From assembly GCA_021292165.1 (NCBI GenBank), contig CM037880.1, forward strand, positions 145,370,099 to 145,434,098: a stretch of 64,000 bases of DNA, in the 5' to 3' direction. Positions 1-8,930 of the stretch are shown here, piece by piece. The position numbers and the translations under genes are program-made. The notes beneath the pieces were generated by a model, which was not told the origin of the DNA, searched no databases, and worked only from the letters and a program-made list of their open reading frames with translations. This DNA comes from Shinisaurus crocodilurus. Its lineage: Eukaryota > Chordata > Lepidosauria > Squamata > Shinisauridae. Position 1 is the stretch's first letter; each line of letters opens with the position of its first letter.

Positions 1-46
1 GTCCCAGTCCGACTCCGACACTCTCACCACTACGCTGCGCTGGCTC
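1..46 (-). mobile_element. Sauria-type SINE head (antisense, cut by window edge)
   Basis: The reverse complement reads as the 5' tRNA-like head of a Sauria SINE: it starts GGGAGCCAG, continues through an A-box-like GTAGTGGT and reaches the GACTGGGAC stretch. Only the head is inside the window and the rest lies to the left. It sits head to head with the next SINE, eight bases away. It is non-coding and would have been copied by LINE machinery. Confidence 0.8.
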
Positions 47-54
47 CCACTGAG

Positions 55-300
55 AGCCAGTGTGGCGTAGTGGTTAGAGTGTTGGACTGGGACTCAGGAG
101 ATCCGGGTTCTAGTCCCCGCTCGGCCATGAAACTCACTGGGTGACTTTGGGCCAGTCACTGACTCTCAGCCTAACCTACCTCACAGGGTTGTTGTGAGGA
201 TAAAATGGAGAGGAGGAGGCGGCTTATGTAAGCCGCCTTGGGTTCCATGCAGGAAAAAAGGCGGGGTATAAATATAATAAATAAATAAAAAAATATATAT
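55..300 (+). mobile_element. Sauria-type SINE, full length
   Basis: The tRNA-like head begins AGCCAGTGTGG. A B-box-like GGTTCTAGTCC lies at 106-116. The body contains TGGGCCAGTCACTGACTCTC, then CACAGGGTTGTTGTGAGG, and the element ends in a TATAAATA/AATAAATAAA tail. This order is the usual Sauria SINE structure (RNA polymerase III head and a 3' end shared with BovB/RTE LINEs). Divergence is modest. No clear target duplication is seen because the 5' side abuts an inverted SINE head. Confidence 0.92.
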
Positions 301-541
301 GGTGATATTGCTGATAACTTATGCAGGAGAAAGAAAAGGCAAAGCTCCCACATGCATTGTGTCCATGCATTTACACACAGCAGTGTTGTGAAGGCCAGCT
401 CTTTACATGCTTAACAGTAGTCCCAAAATTTTGCACCTGAGGTTCCGCCTGATGGCATTATAAGGTCCTATATGACCACAGAAAATCATACCCACCACTG
501 TTCTATTCTCCTCCTCTTCCTAGAGGAAAACCTGTGACATC

Positions 542-578
<37 letters not shown>

Positions 579-1992
579 AACATATGGCTGTAGCCGAGGG
601 AGCCATCCCAAAGCCAGGCCAGATGCAGACTCAGAGAGAGAGAAAAAACCTGGCTGCAGACCAACTCCAGCATTTGGGAAGCACTGCAGCACGGATTACT
701 CTCCTCTGCATACATCTGCTTGGTTTTTAATGGTCTTAGCTGTTCTAGTACTGAATGAAAATTTGGCCAGTTATTATGATTTGTTTTAGTTTCCCTCTCC
801 TTATTGTTTAATCTACTTCCCCACCCCCCACCCCCTTTGGTCTGCTAAAACATTTCAAGAGTTCAGTGATTTTAATGAGTGGCTGACGTTGGATGTGTTT
901 TGTAGCTGCATTTGAGTGTCACAGTAGAGAGTGTTTGGTGAAATATTTAAGACTGATTCCCCTTAGTTAAAGGGATAGTTAAGCCTTTCTTCCCCACCCA
1001 TACCCTCTTTTTTATTATCCATTTCAGAAAGACATCTCAAAGAGAGACCCGTGTATTTTCAGGCTTCTAAACTGTTCGTATAGAAGAGTACAAGATCTGC
1101 CTTCAAACTGCAACGTGCCCCCCCACCATGCCCCCATCCCATTCCTTCTTTCTGAACTCCGTTAAAATTGTGCATGATCTGTAAGAGCAAGATTTATTTC
1201 ATTATTTATTTTAATTTGCAAAAGGAAACTCTTTTTCTTGATATTGTTGTTTGTTTATTTGTATCCTCAGCAGAAGGGGAGGGAGGGAGGAAGAAAATAA
1301 GCATTTTGCTTCTGGACTACACAATTTATCTACGAATTCCTCATTATTTTCCACACTGAAGAACGAGCATTGAGCCTGTAGTAAAATACGTATCAGAAAG
1401 AAACAACAGAAAACATTCTTAAACCAGTGAAGTATTTACTTTTTACTTTTTTTATATAGAGACATCTTAATCCTATTAACGGTAAATTATACTACCTATT
1501 GTGAAAGCAAACAAGAAAGAAATATTTGAAGCATGCAGTTAATTATGATACCAAGTGAAACATAATATTTATGCTCTCCCTGTGTAGCTGAACAATTTTT
1601 CTTTCACTATCTATGAGTCATGCACTGATTGAAGGCTTGAAACTGATGAGAGAATGGTGCGGGGGGGAACATGCTCTAGTTCTGGTATTTCTGCCCTAGA
1701 CGTTTTGTTGTAGAGATCATTATTAGCAGTATGATAAATAACAGTCTTCTTCTTTTAATATGGGTAATTCTGAATTCTTTGATGAGAAACCTTCTTCTTC
1801 AGCTTCTCCTCTATGGGCAAGCTGACATCAAGAGTTGGTGATGCTGATTGTGTGGAAGCCATATGATGCTGAATTGATTGTGGATGGAGCCAAAGAATCA
1901 ACTATCAGCAGGAGTGTTGAGGGTGTGGTACTTGCCACAGGATGTATGCAACCATATGTATGTTTTAAATAAACCCTCTGTATCTTTTAGGA
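301..1992. other. Unique AT-rich stretch, no gene
   Basis: I see no exon, SINE or LINE here. The stretch holds a GA dinucleotide run at 545-575, short poly-C tracts near 822-835 and 1116-1125, and AT-rich DNA with stops in all frames. The few short open frames have no recognisable domain. Confidence 0.5.
545..575 (+). repeat. (GA)n microsatellite
   Basis: About 15 uninterrupted GA dinucleotides, seen directly. A second short GAGAGAGAGA run follows near 632-642. Confidence 0.97.
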
Positions 1993-2253
1993 ACGCAGTA
2001 CAGTAATACCTTGGATTGCAAGTAACTTGGTTTGAGAGCGTTTTGCAAGACAAGCAAATTTTTAAATATTTATTATTATTTTTTGACTTGATATACAAGC
2101 AACGTCTTGCAATACAAGTACAGTAGTACGGCTTAAATTAAAAAATCTCTGTACAAATTTTTTTGGGGGGATTTTGTTTTGATATAAGAGTGTTTTGGAT
2201 TACAAGCACGTTTCTGGAACGAATTATGCTCTCAATCCAAGGCACGACCTTGT
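1993..2253. mobile_element. Tigger/mariner-like DNA transposon remnant
   Basis: The left end reads CAGTAATACCTTGGATTGCA and the right end reads CAATCCAAGG in inverted orientation. The subterminal parts repeat CTTG, TTGCAAGAC and GATATAC/ATATAAG motifs. Tc1/mariner elements of the pogo/Tigger group have similar 'TACCTCGGATTGCGAGT' ends and duplicate TA. The element is too short for a transposase, so it is a non-autonomous derivative. The right terminus is degraded. Confidence 0.6.
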
Positions 2254-2451
2254 TTCCTATGGCATAGGTATGGGATTGACACCACCACTAGAGACAAGCT
2301 TGTATGATGAACAAAATGTTTGTGAAGGCAGTTGTTTACAGATGGGAAGAAAGAGTTGTTTTTCAGATAGTAGGATGTGATTGCTTAAATGTCCACTTCT
2401 TAGGTTAAATATGCTTAGATTCAGTTCCTGATTCTCAAGAGACCTTTCCAC

Positions 2452-2619
2452 CAGGGCCAGTGCAAGGCAGTTTGGTGCCCTAGGCAAGATCAGATATTTA
2501 GCGCCCCCCCCTTCCCACTTGAGCCCTCCCTCCCTCCAGCCCTATGCTCCTCCTGGCGCCCCCTTTAGCCCGGCGCCCTAGGCAGCCGCCTAGTTGGCCT
2601 AATGGTAGCACCGGCCCTG
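2452..2619. mobile_element. 168-bp hAT MITE with 8-bp target duplication
   Basis: The element begins CAGGGCCAGTGC and ends GCACCGGCCCTG, so the tips are inverted repeats of the hAT type. The flanking 8-mers CTTTCCAC at 2444-2451 and 2620-2627 are identical, as hAT insertion predicts. Its left 96 bases and right 67 bases match the two ends of the 1,340-bp element at 4340-5679, so it is an internally deleted form of the same family. It encodes no protein. Confidence 0.93.
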
Positions 2620-2627
2620 CTTTCCAC

Positions 2628-3300
2628 AGCTAAATAAAATTTCAGTAGCTTTCCCCTCAGACCAGATTTCCCTAACCTTCACCCCAGCCAATCACTCACA
2701 GCCAGGAACAGGCTGGACTAATCAGTTGCAGCTGGGCTTCGGAGACCAGGCTATACCAGTTCTCAGTTAAGGCCTGCTGGTTGCTGTAACAACAAACATC
2801 TTCATCAGCTCAGGCCTGTGCAACACAACTTCTTGACCTTGTTTCCTGCACTAACTGTCTTCCTGTGCTATGGACACCTGGAATCCTGCTAGACCTTGCT
2901 TCTAGAATTATACCTGACCTTGGACTGATACACCGTGCTTAACTCCAGCTTCTCACCGAGTCCCTGCTTTTCTGGACTGCTCTGATACCTGACTTGTACC
3001 ATTATTCCCCTGACTTTGACCAGGTGGCACAGATGCAACTTGACCTCTGGTCTGGGGCCAAGACTGGACTCTGCCTAGGCATTACAATGATTCAGATGTT
3101 TCAAGAACTGCTTGAAAACTGCTGGTCTTCAGTTCCTCTTCCAACTGACAGCCAACTGTCAACAACCAACTGACCTCTGACAATGTATTTTTATAACCTC
3201 TGACCTTTTTAATTTTTTTGTCTCCTGGCCAGAACCTCTGATCAAGATCAATCATGTCCATACCCTCTGCCAGGGCCCTCAACTACTAGTCTTCTTTTAG
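2628..3300 (+). other. Pyrimidine-rich repeat-like stretch, no gene
   Basis: From about 2800 to 3070 the sequence is a loose series of CCTGACCTTGG, CTGGACT and TTGACCTCTGG words, the sort of quasi-repetition seen in LTRs and old retroelement interiors. No element boundaries or coding frame could be fixed. It leads directly into a CCAAT/TATA cluster, so an eroded LTR is possible. Confidence 0.35.
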
Positions 3301-3301
3301 T

Positions 3302-3402
3302 GACCAATCACCTTTTAACCAACAATCAGATCTGTTGACTCCTCAACCAATCCCAATGGTATCTTATTATCCATCTGGCACTATACTATCCACCTATATA
3401 AA
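3302..3402 (+). promoter_or_regulatory. CCAAT cluster plus TATA box (possible LTR promoter)
   Basis: CCAAT occurs at 3304, 3347 and 3353, and TATATAAA lies at 3395-3402, about 40 bases downstream of the last. This is a plausible RNA polymerase II core promoter, and the neighbourhood suggests an eroded LTR rather than a host gene. No transcript can be inferred from sequence alone. Confidence 0.35.
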
Positions 3403-3428
3403 CAAAGGCAGCTTCTCCCACTATCCGT

Positions 3429-3530
3429 AGGAACATAGAGGGCTGCTGCCTTATTCTAAGTGAGACCATTGATCCACCTAGCCCAGTATCGTTGGCTTCT
3501 GGCCTAATTAGTTAGGTAACCTCACTCAGA
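3429..3530 (-). mobile_element. tRNA-Ala-derived SINE, 3' part, antisense
   Basis: The run GAACATAGAGGGCTGCTGCC, then AGTGAGACCATTGATCCACC, is the reverse complement of the 3' half of the tRNA-Ala SINE seen whole at 63246-63435 (GACCAATGGTCTGACTTG...GGCAGCTTCCTA). The tRNA head is missing, and the end near 3530 is uncertain. Confidence 0.7.
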
Positions 3531-3967
3531 GGTTACTCACAGTATATAAACATTACAGAACATAAAACAAACAAATAAAAATACAGTATTTCCTCACACA
3601 CAAACATTTTCTGGAAAACTAGACTAATATTGATCCCTGGCTTATGAATTCATGCAGATCATAACTGGCATCTGATCTCCCCTGACACCTATTAACAAAA
3701 CTAAAGAATACACAACGCTGGAAATTGAAAGTAATAAGGCCAATGGTCCTTCCTAGGCATAGACCTAAAATCCAAAATTGAGATATGGAGCTTTACTACC
3801 TCTAGCCATACCTGAGCCAATACATGTTGGTGCCTGAGGCACCCACCCACCCCAGTTAAAGTGTGTAGACCTAAAGCCAATTAAGTTACTCTGGCACCTG
3901 AGATAGAAAACCCCACAAGCACCTCTCCCGATCCCTGGCAGTAAAAATACAATATAAATAAATTAAC
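3531..3967. other. No gene seen
   Basis: AT-rich, unique-looking DNA with no long open frame. It contains no repeat I recognise. Confidence 0.4.
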
Positions 3968-4904
3968 AGAGTGATCCTATAGTCCCTAAACAGTGTCTAA
4001 AAAGCCATAGGATTTTTCGGATTCCCAGATCCAAAGTTGGAAAAGAGCTCTGACCTCAGATCTGGGGATCCGTGCTTGGAGCATCCTGCACCCACCCCCA
4101 TAGCTGGCGTGGGGGAAAAAACACCGGCTGCTTTTCTGAGGTCATAAGAATGGCCTTGGAGAAGGGGTGAAGAAGGCATTCCGGGACAGCAGGGAGGGGG
4201 GGAGACTGGTGCCGCCAAGATACAACATATCCTGGTGGCACCTCAGCCTCCTTCCCTCCCCCTCTGAAGCGTCACAGCTAGACAGCAGAAATCAGCTGTC
4301 GAGCTGCTTTGCAGAGTGGGAGGAGTGCAGAGGTGACCTCAGGCCCGGTGCAAGGCAATTTGGTGCCCTAGGCAAGATCAGATATTTAGCGCCCCCCCTT
4401 CCCACTTGAGCCCTCCCTCCCTCCAGCCCTATGCCCATTATGAAATAAATTTCCCTCCCTGGGAACTGCCGAGCCCCATAGAAAAACTTTGTGGACTTTG
4501 AGACTTTTCCTTTGTGTTCACGAGGAAAGCAAAGAGGCAACATCAGCCCAGCTATGCCAGGAACTCCCAAGGGCCTTCTCCTACTCCATATATATGTAAA
4601 AGCCTGTCTCCTCCTGCAGGCAGCACAAGGGATATGAAAAAAGGATGTGAGAGAGGTGTGGTGGCGCTACCTGTGAGGAATAGAGACAAAAGGGCGTCTT
4701 GCAGCCTGTTCTACCTCGCAGGGTGGAGGTGCAGAGACACCGGTTTGACTCGTACACCTTCTGGGTTGCAGGGGGGGGATGCATGTAGTAGAAACATAGC
4801 AAAGAGAGAGCCCGTGGATCATCTGGTTCAAATTTAGGAGGGGATTTACGAAACTTGCTACTTCCCCTCCTCTCTCTATCACTTTGTTGCAATATTTCTT
4901 TATC

Positions 4905-5275
4905 AGAATAATGTATATTATCCTGTCTTTCCCTTTACCAGCCTAGTGCTCAAGGCAGACAACAATATTCAAAGTACAGTAAAGAAAACATCAACAGCTC
5001 AGGGCACAATCCTAAACACGTTGAGGCAGAAAAAAGCCCCGCAACTCCCAGCATTCACCAGCCAGCATGGCTGGCTGTTGGAACGCTGGGAGTTGTGGGG
5101 CTTTTTTCTACCTCAACGTGCATAGGATTGCGCATGGCTGGCTGGGGAATGCTGGGAGTTGTAGGATTCCCCCCCCTCCAAACACGCATAGGATTGCATC
5201 CTAAAATCATTTAAAACCAAAACACAGAAACAGCATGGTAAATAATTAAAACACTGGAGCCCCAGCTAGCTTAAA
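4905..5275 (-). mobile_element. L2-like LINE 3' fragment, antisense, interrupted
   Basis: 4905-5000 (TATCCTGTCTTTCCC...CTCAAGGCAGACAACAATA) and about 5203-5275 (AAAATCATTTAAAACC...) resemble the antisense 3' untranslated tail of L2-like elements elsewhere in the window, for example 51723-51800. A foldback element separates the two pieces. Confidence 0.5.
5004..5202. mobile_element. Foldback (palindromic) MITE
   Basis: 5004-5133 is a near-perfect inverted repeat: GCACAATCCTAAACACGTTG pairs with CAACGTGCATAGGATTGCGC, and GCAACTCCCAGC pairs with GCTGGGAGTTGTGG around a CAGCCAGCATGGCTGGCTG centre. A further half unit follows to 5202. Shorter relatives lie at 12047-12120 and 46812-46905. It is non-coding. 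Confidence 0.85.
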
Positions 5276-5776
5276 ATACCTTTCCCTCCCTCCCTGGTTG
5301 CTGGAAATAACTGCTTTCAGGGGACCTTGAGCTGAAGAACCTGAGGCTCACGCGAGGGAGGGAAGGCGAAGGAGGTGTTTGCAGGTGTATCATTGGCCCC
5401 TGCCCGCCTCCCCTCCTCCAGTCTGTAGCCTTCTCTGCCTCTTTTGATGCTGGTTGTGAGGAGGAGCCTGCCTGCTGCTGTTCCTGGTAACGAGCTGGAG
5501 GAGAGAGAGGGAGGGGTGCGCTTCTTTCACCTTCCCTTCCCCGCCACAGGACATGATTGGTAAAACAAATTTGGTAAAATATGTGATGTATTTTTTTTTC
5601 CCCAAGGCATTTCTGGCGCCTCCTTTAGCCCGGCGCCCTAGGCAGCCGCCTAGTTGGCCTAATGGTAGCACCGGCCCTGGGTGACCTTCACCTCTGCACT
5701 CGTCCTGCCCTGCACAGGATGCCCATAATCCTCCGAGTTCGGAGGGTTACGGGCAGCCCCACTGGATTGCGCCCTA

Positions 5777-6198
5777 AGTAACTTAACAGTTGGAATGGCT
5801 TCCCTTTCATGACACTTGAAATCAGCTGCCTGAGGTACTTGTCTCTCTCTGCCTAATGGTAGTGTCAGCCCTGGTTCTAGTTCTTTGTAAAGAACTTGTA
5901 ACTCTTATAACTCTCTCGTTAGACTAGAAATATATTTTTGCCTGGGTTTTCTGCAACAATAATATTTTGTTTAAAAGTAGAATGGATGGAAATGAATACT
6001 ATTTTAGCATAATAAGAACCAAGTATTTGGGATCCCTCCATGATGGAAGCCCAGTTGCAGTTCCTCTGCTGACTGCCTAACAGATGAGATCTCAGCATGT
6101 GACAGTTGCTCCAGATTCACCAATCCAAAGCAAAACAGCATTAATAATCCTAGTAGTTATGAACAGACCACCAGAGAATGGTGGCTGATGTTCTTGAA
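5777..6198. other. No gene seen
   Basis: Unique-looking AT-rich DNA between two transposon remnants. No long frame or repeat is recognised. Confidence 0.4.
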
Positions 6199-6324
6199 CA
6201 GGGATGGGCAGAAAGTAGATCTCCAGATGCTTTGGACTTCAATTCCCAGAGTACTACTGCCTGCATGGTCAATGGTCAGATATGCTGGGTGTTGAAGCCC
6301 AAAGATCTACTTTCTGTCCAGCCC
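6199..6324. mobile_element. hAT-like palindromic MITE
   Basis: It begins CAGGGATGGGCAGAAAGTAG and ends with the inverted form CTACTTTCTGTCCAGCCCTG. Same family as 49390-49525. The flanking 8-mers do not match, so the copy is old or its flank has changed. Confidence 0.8.
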
Positions 6325-7364
6325 TGCCTGTTCTAGTTATTCTGAAGTTAAAATCTTTGGATCTTTTATATGTTTTGAACTTTTCCCCAGTGTCCTGTGC
6401 TACTTGGGGAGGTGAGATCCCTATCGCAATGTCACTTCTGTGGGAAGATGTCAACTTTCAAGCAGCAATGACATCAACTATAAAAATACAAACTGAAATA
6501 TAGCCAAATGATTCTTAATTGTCGAGATGAAGTTATGGATCAAATCTATGCTAATGAGTAGTGCGACATATTCTTAGTCTCCTACTGTTTCAGAAGCAAA
6601 CAGAGCAGTTTGAACACCTATTTGCAGAACCAAAGAATACATGACATACAAAAGAATACAAGAACATAGAGTTTGAACACGTGAGCAAAGATGTTATGTT
6701 TGCCTCTGAATAATTAACCACTAAGCTACCACACCATCTGTAAGAAGCTAGACTCTTTAGGATCTCTGCTATTTAAATGACAAGAAATGCTATTGCACAA
6801 GGTATAATGGTGGATTTTTGTTATTTTAGCTAGCATGATTTTCTCTAATGCTAAGTGTTTAAAGCTGAAAAACATCATAGCAGCCAGGCAAAGCCAGGCA
6901 ATATTTTACAAGCTGGCTTAGTTTTTTCCTCAACTAAATGTCACCAGAGTAGATAATTAAGTAGCAATGTAGAAACCAATTGTACTAGTCCCTACCCCAA
7001 ACCTTCCGGGAGATTCTCAACAGCCAGTCAAACAGGTAGTATAAGTTTCTTGCCCACCAAATAAGTCTCCTTCGGGGAATACAATCCTAAGCCACCTTCT
7101 AGTACTTTCAGATCTTTCTCCTTGTCTTCAGACATTGCAAAGCAGTTCTAGAGTCTGGCCTGAAGTCATTCATTTGATACAGCAGCCTTGCTACTGCTAA
7201 GCTGGTCTGAATCTGGTTAATTCCTGCAGGAGATATCATTAGGGAATATTTGAGTTGCATCATAAATATAATTTTATGTAGAGAATCAAGTATCACCCTT
7301 CTACATTGCCAAAAAAATATTTTCTAAGCTCTTCTGCAACTTCCATTCTGATTTTGAGCCGTTC
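6325..7364. other. No gene seen
   Basis: Unique AT-rich DNA. Short open frames show no domain. No SINE or DNA-transposon ends are visible. Confidence 0.4.
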
Positions 7365-7570
7365 AGGTCTGCTCAGATTTACCGGTACTTTTTAAAATGG
7401 TATTAGTGCATTTTAGATCTTTGCACCGCCGCTGGCTTTTAATGTGGTTTTCACGTTAGTTTTATCCTGTTTTTATATTATGTTTTACTATGTTGCTGTG
7501 TTTTATAGCTTTAAGTTTTGTCATGTGAACTGCCCAGAGAGCTTTAATAAACATGGTGTGTTACAAATCA
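7365..7570 (+). mobile_element. LINE 3' end (L2/CR1-like)
   Basis: The stretch runs from TTTTTAAAATGGTATTAGTG through GTTTTTATATTATGTTTTAC to GAACTGCCCAGAGAGCTTTA and ATAAACATG. This is the typical poly-T-rich 3' tail with a 'GCCCAGAGAGC' block found in squamate L2-like elements. A comparable tail is seen at 36640-36800. Confidence 0.5.
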
Positions 7571-8042
7571 TATAAGCTTTTAAACATGCTGAGGTTGATG
7601 ATCCATTAGTCTGTCCTTTACTAAGCAAATATTATGAGTCCTGTGCAAGCATTCAGCCTCCTCCTGTGAGGGCCTTCACTCCAATGTCCCTATTCCCAAC
7701 AGTCCCTGACCTTCTCGCAATGAGTGGGGAAGTTTGAAGGGGGACTTTCATTTGCTTGAATACAAGTAGTGTACAAGTGAACAAGCCCCGAAGCCCCTGC
7801 AGACCTTCCAGCTCAACCTTGTGGGGGCGGGGGAGATGTTGGGTGTAGGGCTTTTGTGTGTGTGTCCATGTCCCCTCCCCATTCATTTTTAGCCTTCCTG
7901 TGAGAAGGCGGAACACTTGCCTAGGCTATGGTTTCACACCAGACCTCTAGGGATTGTTCTCCTACAGCAGGGGTTAACCTTTAGCTAAAAGCCTCAAGAA
8001 CTCAGAGTACAATGATTCCTCACGTGGCCACAGCAGAGGGAG
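7571..8042. other. No gene seen
   Basis: Mixed-composition unique DNA with a short GT-rich patch near 7852-7865. No repeat family or exon is recognised. Confidence 0.4.
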
Positions 8043-8043
8043 A

Positions 8044-8310
8044 GATGGGAAGTTAGGTTCACGCCATCTGCTCATCTTAGAGACCAGTTCCATTTGGCTC
8101 CTCCTCTCCTCAGCTATTTTCTTTTAGCTGCCGTTTCACCTGCCTGCATGAGTGGGAGCGATGGGAAGTAGGGCCCACTCTCTCGGCTCTCCTGAGAGAC
8201 CAGATCCATTTGGCTCCTCCTTTCTTCAGCTATCCTCTTTTAGCTGCTGATCCACCTGCCATGGGAAGTAGTAGGGCCCACTCCATCAGCTCAGCTGAGA
8301 GACCGGCTCC
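8044..8310 (+). repeat. Tandem repeat, about 2.5 copies of a 100-116 bp unit
   Basis: GATGGGAAGT recurs at 8044, 8160 and 8260. Within the units TAGGGCCCACTC, GAGAGACCAG, TCCATTTGGCTCCTCC and CTTTTAGCTGC repeat in the same order. The third copy is partial. The units differ by scattered substitutions and small indels. Confidence 0.85.
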
Positions 8311-8383
8311 CTGAACTGTTTCCATTCAAACTGGTCATTATAAGGACTTTGTAACTTTAAGGTCTGGTGCCTGAGTGTGCTTC

Positions 8384-8408
8384 CACACACACACACACAC
8401 ACACACAC
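8384..8408 (+). repeat. (CA)n microsatellite
   Basis: About 12 CA dinucleotides, read directly. Confidence 0.97.
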
Positions 8409-8424
8409 CTTCTCCCCGTTGTAT

Positions 8425-8565
8425 TGTGTTATGCCTTTTAGACTGTAAGCCTGCAGGCAGGGACTACCTTGTTCGTTATTGATCTTGTGTAAGCTGCTCT
8501 GGGAGCCTCTTTGGTTGAAGAACAGGATAAAAATGCTATAACAAATATATAAATAAATATAAAAC
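8425..8565 (+). mobile_element. L2-like 3' end / SINE tail
   Basis: The words TTTTAGACTGTAAGCCTGCA, GGCAGGGACTACC and GTAAGCTGCTCTGGGAGCC, then AAAATGCTATAACAAATATA and AAATAAAT, match the widespread amniote 3' tail shared by L2 LINEs and their SINEs. The 5' boundary is not clear. Confidence 0.6.
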
Positions 8566-8898
8566 CAGTGGCAACATCCCAAAATCAATTTTGATTTTGT
8601 CTGGCTGAGTAAACCCCCACCACCCCCACACACAATTGGTAGAAATTTCAGAGTGTGACTTATGTGGCAGCAAATAATAAAATAAAATAGATGCAGTGGG
8701 CCTCTTCCCGCATTCCTCTCTATTGACCAATCAGATTATAATGAATTAAAAAATAAATAGTTGCTTCTAAAATTGGTCTTTGAGCTCACATTTGAAATTT
8801 CATAGCATACTGGCCATTGGAGCAAAGGTGTTTCGTGAACAGAAGTGTCAGTTAGTAATATCATACCTCCAAATATTGAATATTAATATTAATATTAT

Positions 8899-8930
8899 GC
8901 TCTTCCAACGCATGGTGGCGTTGGAAGAGC
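8899..8930. repeat. Perfect hairpin, 13-bp stem, 6-nt loop
   Basis: GCTCTTCCAACGC and GCGTTGGAAGAGC flank the loop ATGGTG. The right half with its loop (GCATGGTGGCGTTGGAA) recurs at 9276-9292, so the hairpin may be a piece of a small repeat family. Confidence 0.9.

Larger units (their letters stand above)
4340..5679. mobile_element. 1,340-bp hAT-type element with 8-bp target duplication
   Basis: It starts CAGGCCCGGTGC and ends GCACCGGCCCTG. The 8-mer GGTGACCT is repeated exactly at 4332-4339 and 5680-5687. The termini equal those of the MITE at 2452-2619. No transposase frame is present, so it is non-autonomous. The interior (4435-5612) holds GC-rich unique DNA, an L2-like tail fragment and a foldback element, and could include captured host sequence. 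Confidence 0.93.
3968..5776 (-). mobile_element. Family D repeat, copy 1, split by a hAT element
   Basis: The left part (3968-4339) and right part (5688-5776) together match the repeat at 35168-35588 and 43256-43645 in reverse orientation. Shared landmarks are GATCCTAT ends, CTAAACAGTGTCT, GATCTGGGGATCCGTGCTTGG, ATATCCTGGTGGCACC, and CTCCGAGTTCGGAGGGTTAC. The parts are separated exactly by the hAT element and its GGTGACCT duplication. The approximately inverted GATCCTAT termini suggest a non-autonomous DNA transposon. I do not know a published name. Confidence 0.75.
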
